Assembly (NCBI GenBank): GCA_016207515.1
Contig: JACQPN010000011.1
Span: 1 to 58,886, forward strand
Reading direction: 5' to 3'
Length of the DNA: 58,886 bases
Source: Euryarchaeota archaeon
GTDB taxonomy: Archaea; Thermoplasmatota; SW-10-69-26; JACQPN01
In this document: one piece after another, positions 57,192-58,886 of the stretch
Numbering within the stretch: position 1 is the first letter of the stretch
Layout: every line of letters begins with the position of its first letter
Position numbers and translations under genes: made by a program
The notes under the pieces: model-generated
The model's database searches: none
Told to the model about the DNA's origin: nothing
The model's input: the letters and a program-made list of their open reading frames with translations, nothing else

Positions 57192-58322
57192 ATGACTGAG
57201 AATGCGACTCTTGACCGATGGCTGGATCAGCGAACCCCGGCACTCGCGATTGTGGCCCGAGGGGACCAAGTACGCAAACTCCGGCAAAACTTGTTCCTCG
57301 TGAAGAGCCAGAGCACGCCCGATAAGACCTATGTGGTTCAACTCCAAGCCGACAAGTGGGCCTGTGAATGCGCCCACCACATGGACACCGGACGAGACTG
57401 CATCCACATTCTCGCTGTCCAATTCAAACAGAATATCCGCGAAGCTTTGGAACCCATCGCCACGAGACCAGCCTGTGACCGTTGCGTGGTCATCAATGTA
57501 GTAGCTGATGGATGGCGGCACAACAAGACGGGGAGCGTCAAGCGGTGGCTCTGTAAGACTTGCGGCCACAAATTCACAGGCATGGAGGGGTTTCACAAGC
57601 GCCGCGCTGACCCAGAGAAGATCGCCCTCGCCTTGGACCTCTATTTCCGCGGCTTGTCCTTGCGGAAGATCGCCGACCACATCAGGCAAGTCCATGGCCT
57701 CAAACTCAGCCCCATGACGATCTACCGGTGGATTATCCACTACGCCAACCTCGCTGCCCGGTGGATGGATGAGCAGGGAGCCACCACGGGCCAGCGGTGG
57801 CACATGGATGAAACCATGGTGAACGTAGACGGAAAACTCCACTACCTGTGGAACGTCATGGATAGTGACAGCCGCTTCCTTCTTGCCACGCACATCAGCA
57901 AGAATCGTAGCATGGCCAACACTCGCGCTCCACTCAAGAAGGCAAAGGCCGCGACTCCCGACCGCCCCCAAGAAGTCTACACGGACGGCATGAACGCCTA
58001 CCCCCACGCGGTCACGCGCGAACTCGGATACGGGAAGCACCATCGAGTCCCAAGCATCAAGGCCCGCGAGAGTAACAATCGCATCGAACGATTCCATGGG
58101 ACCGAGAAAGAACGCGCGAAGGTCATGCGCGCCTTCGACAACAGCAAAGGCGCAGCCCACATCGCCGAGGGTTTCCGAGTTCACTACAACATGGTCCGAA
58201 GCCACCAAACCCTCGGCAAGACGCCCGCAGAAGCCGCCGGAATGGAGCCCATGGATGGCTTCAAATGGAGACGAATACTCGATGCGGCTCTCCATACCAC
58301 AAGTGGCAAGGTTTCCAAATAG
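57192..58322 (+). CDS. IS6-like transposase with N-terminal SWIM zinc finger
   Basis: 376 residues. A SWIM motif (C58-x-C60 ... C70-x-H72, around WACECAHHMDTGRDCIHI) comes first, then a zinc ribbon (C95, C98, C121, C124), a helix-turn-helix (about 140-185) and a DDE core of IS6/IS240 type: D206 in WHMDETMVNVDG, D265 in VYTDGMNAYP and E299 in NNRIERFHGTEKE. All catalytic acids are present. Length exceeds the usual 210-240 residues of IS6 transposases because of the zinc modules. Whether the element is intact is unclear, as its ends were not found. Confidence 0.88.
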   Translation: MTENATLDRWLDQRTPALAIVARGDQVRKLRQNLFLVKSQSTPDKTYVVQLQADKWACECAHHMDTGRDCIHILAVQFKQNIREALEPIATRPACDRCVVINVVADGWRHNKTGSVKRWLCKTCGHKFTGMEGFHKRRADPEKIALALDLYFRGLSLRKIADHIRQVHGLKLSPMTIYRWIIHYANLAARWMDEQGATTGQRWHMDETMVNVDGKLHYLWNVMDSDSRFLLATHISKNRSMANTRAPLKKAKAATPDRPQEVYTDGMNAYPHAVTRELGYGKHHRVPSIKARESNNRIERFHGTEKERAKVMRAFDNSKGAAHIAEGFRVHYNMVRSHQTLGKTPAEAAGMEPMDGFKWRRILDAALHTTSGKVSK

Positions 58323-58330
58323 GTGTGCGC

Positions 58331-58723
58331 TCATCGACGGCCCTCACATCTTTGGAAGCGACGCCAAAGGCGGTGGCTAAAGATGCTCCAAATCTTCATA
58401 GGCTCCGTGTTCCTATTCTTCGCAGGGGCGTAGAAAAATTGGCGAATACGGAAGCCGTTGATTTGTAAGCGCAGTACGATGTACAATTCGCCATCACCCA
58501 AGACCTCAATCTGCCCATGGGGTAACGTTTTTGGATTCTCGCGTTCGCTGTGGATAGACCACAACGCCGCTTGGTTACCGATGTTCTTGGCGATTCGTAG
58601 ATCCCAATCCAGCCGGTCCCAGACGGAAACCACGTGCTGCCTTCCATCATTGGTCAGCAACTTGGCACTGATGTGCTGAATATCGAGTGGTTGCTGATTC
58701 TCGACATTCTCAGTAATGGACAC
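58331..58723 (-). CDS. hypothetical protein next to the transposase
   Basis: 130 residues from GTG 58723, acidic and Asn/Gln-rich at the start, with strands (RQHVVSVWDRLDWDLRI, GELYIVLRLQINGFRI) suggesting a small alpha/beta or beta-barrel fold. It ends 8 nt after the transposase stop on the other strand. No family is recognised. AT-richer than its chromosomal neighbours, so probably acquired. Confidence 0.45.
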   Translation of the reverse strand: MSITENVENQQPLDIQHISAKLLTNDGRQHVVSVWDRLDWDLRIAKNIGNQAALWSIHSERENPKTLPHGQIEVLGDGELYIVLRLQINGFRIRQFFYAPAKNRNTEPMKIWSIFSHRLWRRFQRCEGRR

Positions 58724-58814
58724 AAGATGAGATGTTTCAACGAATCTGGGACAAAAAGGTCTTCTGATTTCTGAACGGTTCCCACCCCGCTGACCAAGCG
58801 GGAAGGGAACACGA

Positions 58815-58886
58815 ATGGAAAACGAACAGAAGCGGAAATGGACAGCGCGCGAGAAGATGGAGATCGTCCTCGAAGGCCTCCAAAAC
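58815..58886 (+). CDS. transposase OrfA-type protein, N-terminus only
   Basis: 24 codons are visible before the window ends. The start is ATG 58815 behind GGAAGGGAAC. The peptide KRKWTAREKMEIVLEGLQ is the usual opening helix of HTH_Tnp_1/IS3-type OrfA proteins, which bind the ends of their element. The partner OrfB would lie beyond the window. Confidence 0.7.
   Translation, partial: MENEQKRKWTAREKMEIVLEGLQN

Noticed and set aside
56661-58334. Long minus-strand open frame (557 codons) covering the transposase gene
   Set aside because: It is antisense to a transposase with complete SWIM, zinc-ribbon and DDE motifs, and its own translation has no recognisable domain.

Overview
This is a high-GC archaeal chromosome segment, most like a euryarchaeote of the Thermoplasmatota type. 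The archaeal calls rest on an archaeosine tRNA-guanine transglycosylase with PUA domain, MptA/FolE2, QueD and QueC, endonuclease V, a fused methionyl-tRNA synthetase, many winged-helix regulators, and TATA boxes about 25-35 nt before leaderless or near-leaderless starts. The phylum is an inference. No rRNA and no CRISPR array were seen.

Region 1 (1-19.85 kb) is the unusual part. A tightly overlapping plus-strand operon (463-11931) encodes a hypothetical protein, a coiled-coil protein with an amphipathic N-terminus, a clear ESCRT-III (Snf7)-like protein, a Vps4-like AAA ATPase with an MIT-like N-terminus, a small helical protein, a tubulin/FtsZ-superfamily GTPase, a micro single-span membrane protein, two membrane proteins, a second and different tubulin-superfamily protein, and a receptor-like single-pass protein. 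Facing it, ending on overlapping stop codons, is a minus-strand operon (17259-11928) with a membrane Hanks-type Ser/Thr kinase and two secreted, C-terminally anchored proteins. A triple zinc-ribbon DUF4234-like membrane protein is divergent from the kinase. I read this as a composite membrane-remodelling or cytoskeletal machine joining tubulin-type and ESCRT-type components, and it is the main discovery here. The block looks less GC-rich than the rest of the window and has IS-like repeats at its left edge. A solute-binding lipoprotein (18725-19831) closes it.

Region 2 (19.85-32.2 kb) is ordinary chromosome: an AlkA-like glycosylase, a tungstate ABC transporter (tupABC) divergent from a ModE-like regulator, a large Asn/Thr-rich surface protein, endonuclease V, an XRE-CBS regulator, metG followed by four 20-bp tandem repeats, a DUF2203 protein, a secreted protein and a membrane-protein/winged-helix pair.

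Region 3 (32.2-35.4 kb) is a small accessory patch: a PIN toxin with its antitoxin, a DUF4258-like toxin with a zinc-finger/AbrB antitoxin, a lipoprotein, tRNA-Arg(TCG), a partial duplication of that tRNA's 3' end, a tRNA-like terminator hairpin and a dense array of structured hairpins.

Region 4 (35.4-56.6 kb) is housekeeping and envelope: dCTP deaminase, a YkgJ-like protein, a PAP2 phosphatase, surface proteins, the NAD de novo genes (nadC, aspartate dehydrogenase, nadA), archaeosine/preQ0 genes (tgtA, mptA/folE2, queD, queC) interrupted by a HEPN/MNT toxin-antitoxin pair, a MacB-type ATPase with a giant FtsX-like permease, and a membrane-anchored winged-helix regulator with a secreted partner.

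Region 5 (56.6-58.9 kb) is mobile: a ribbon-helix-helix gene divergent from an IS6-like transposase that carries a SWIM zinc finger, an uncharacterised gene, and the start of another transposase cut by the window end.
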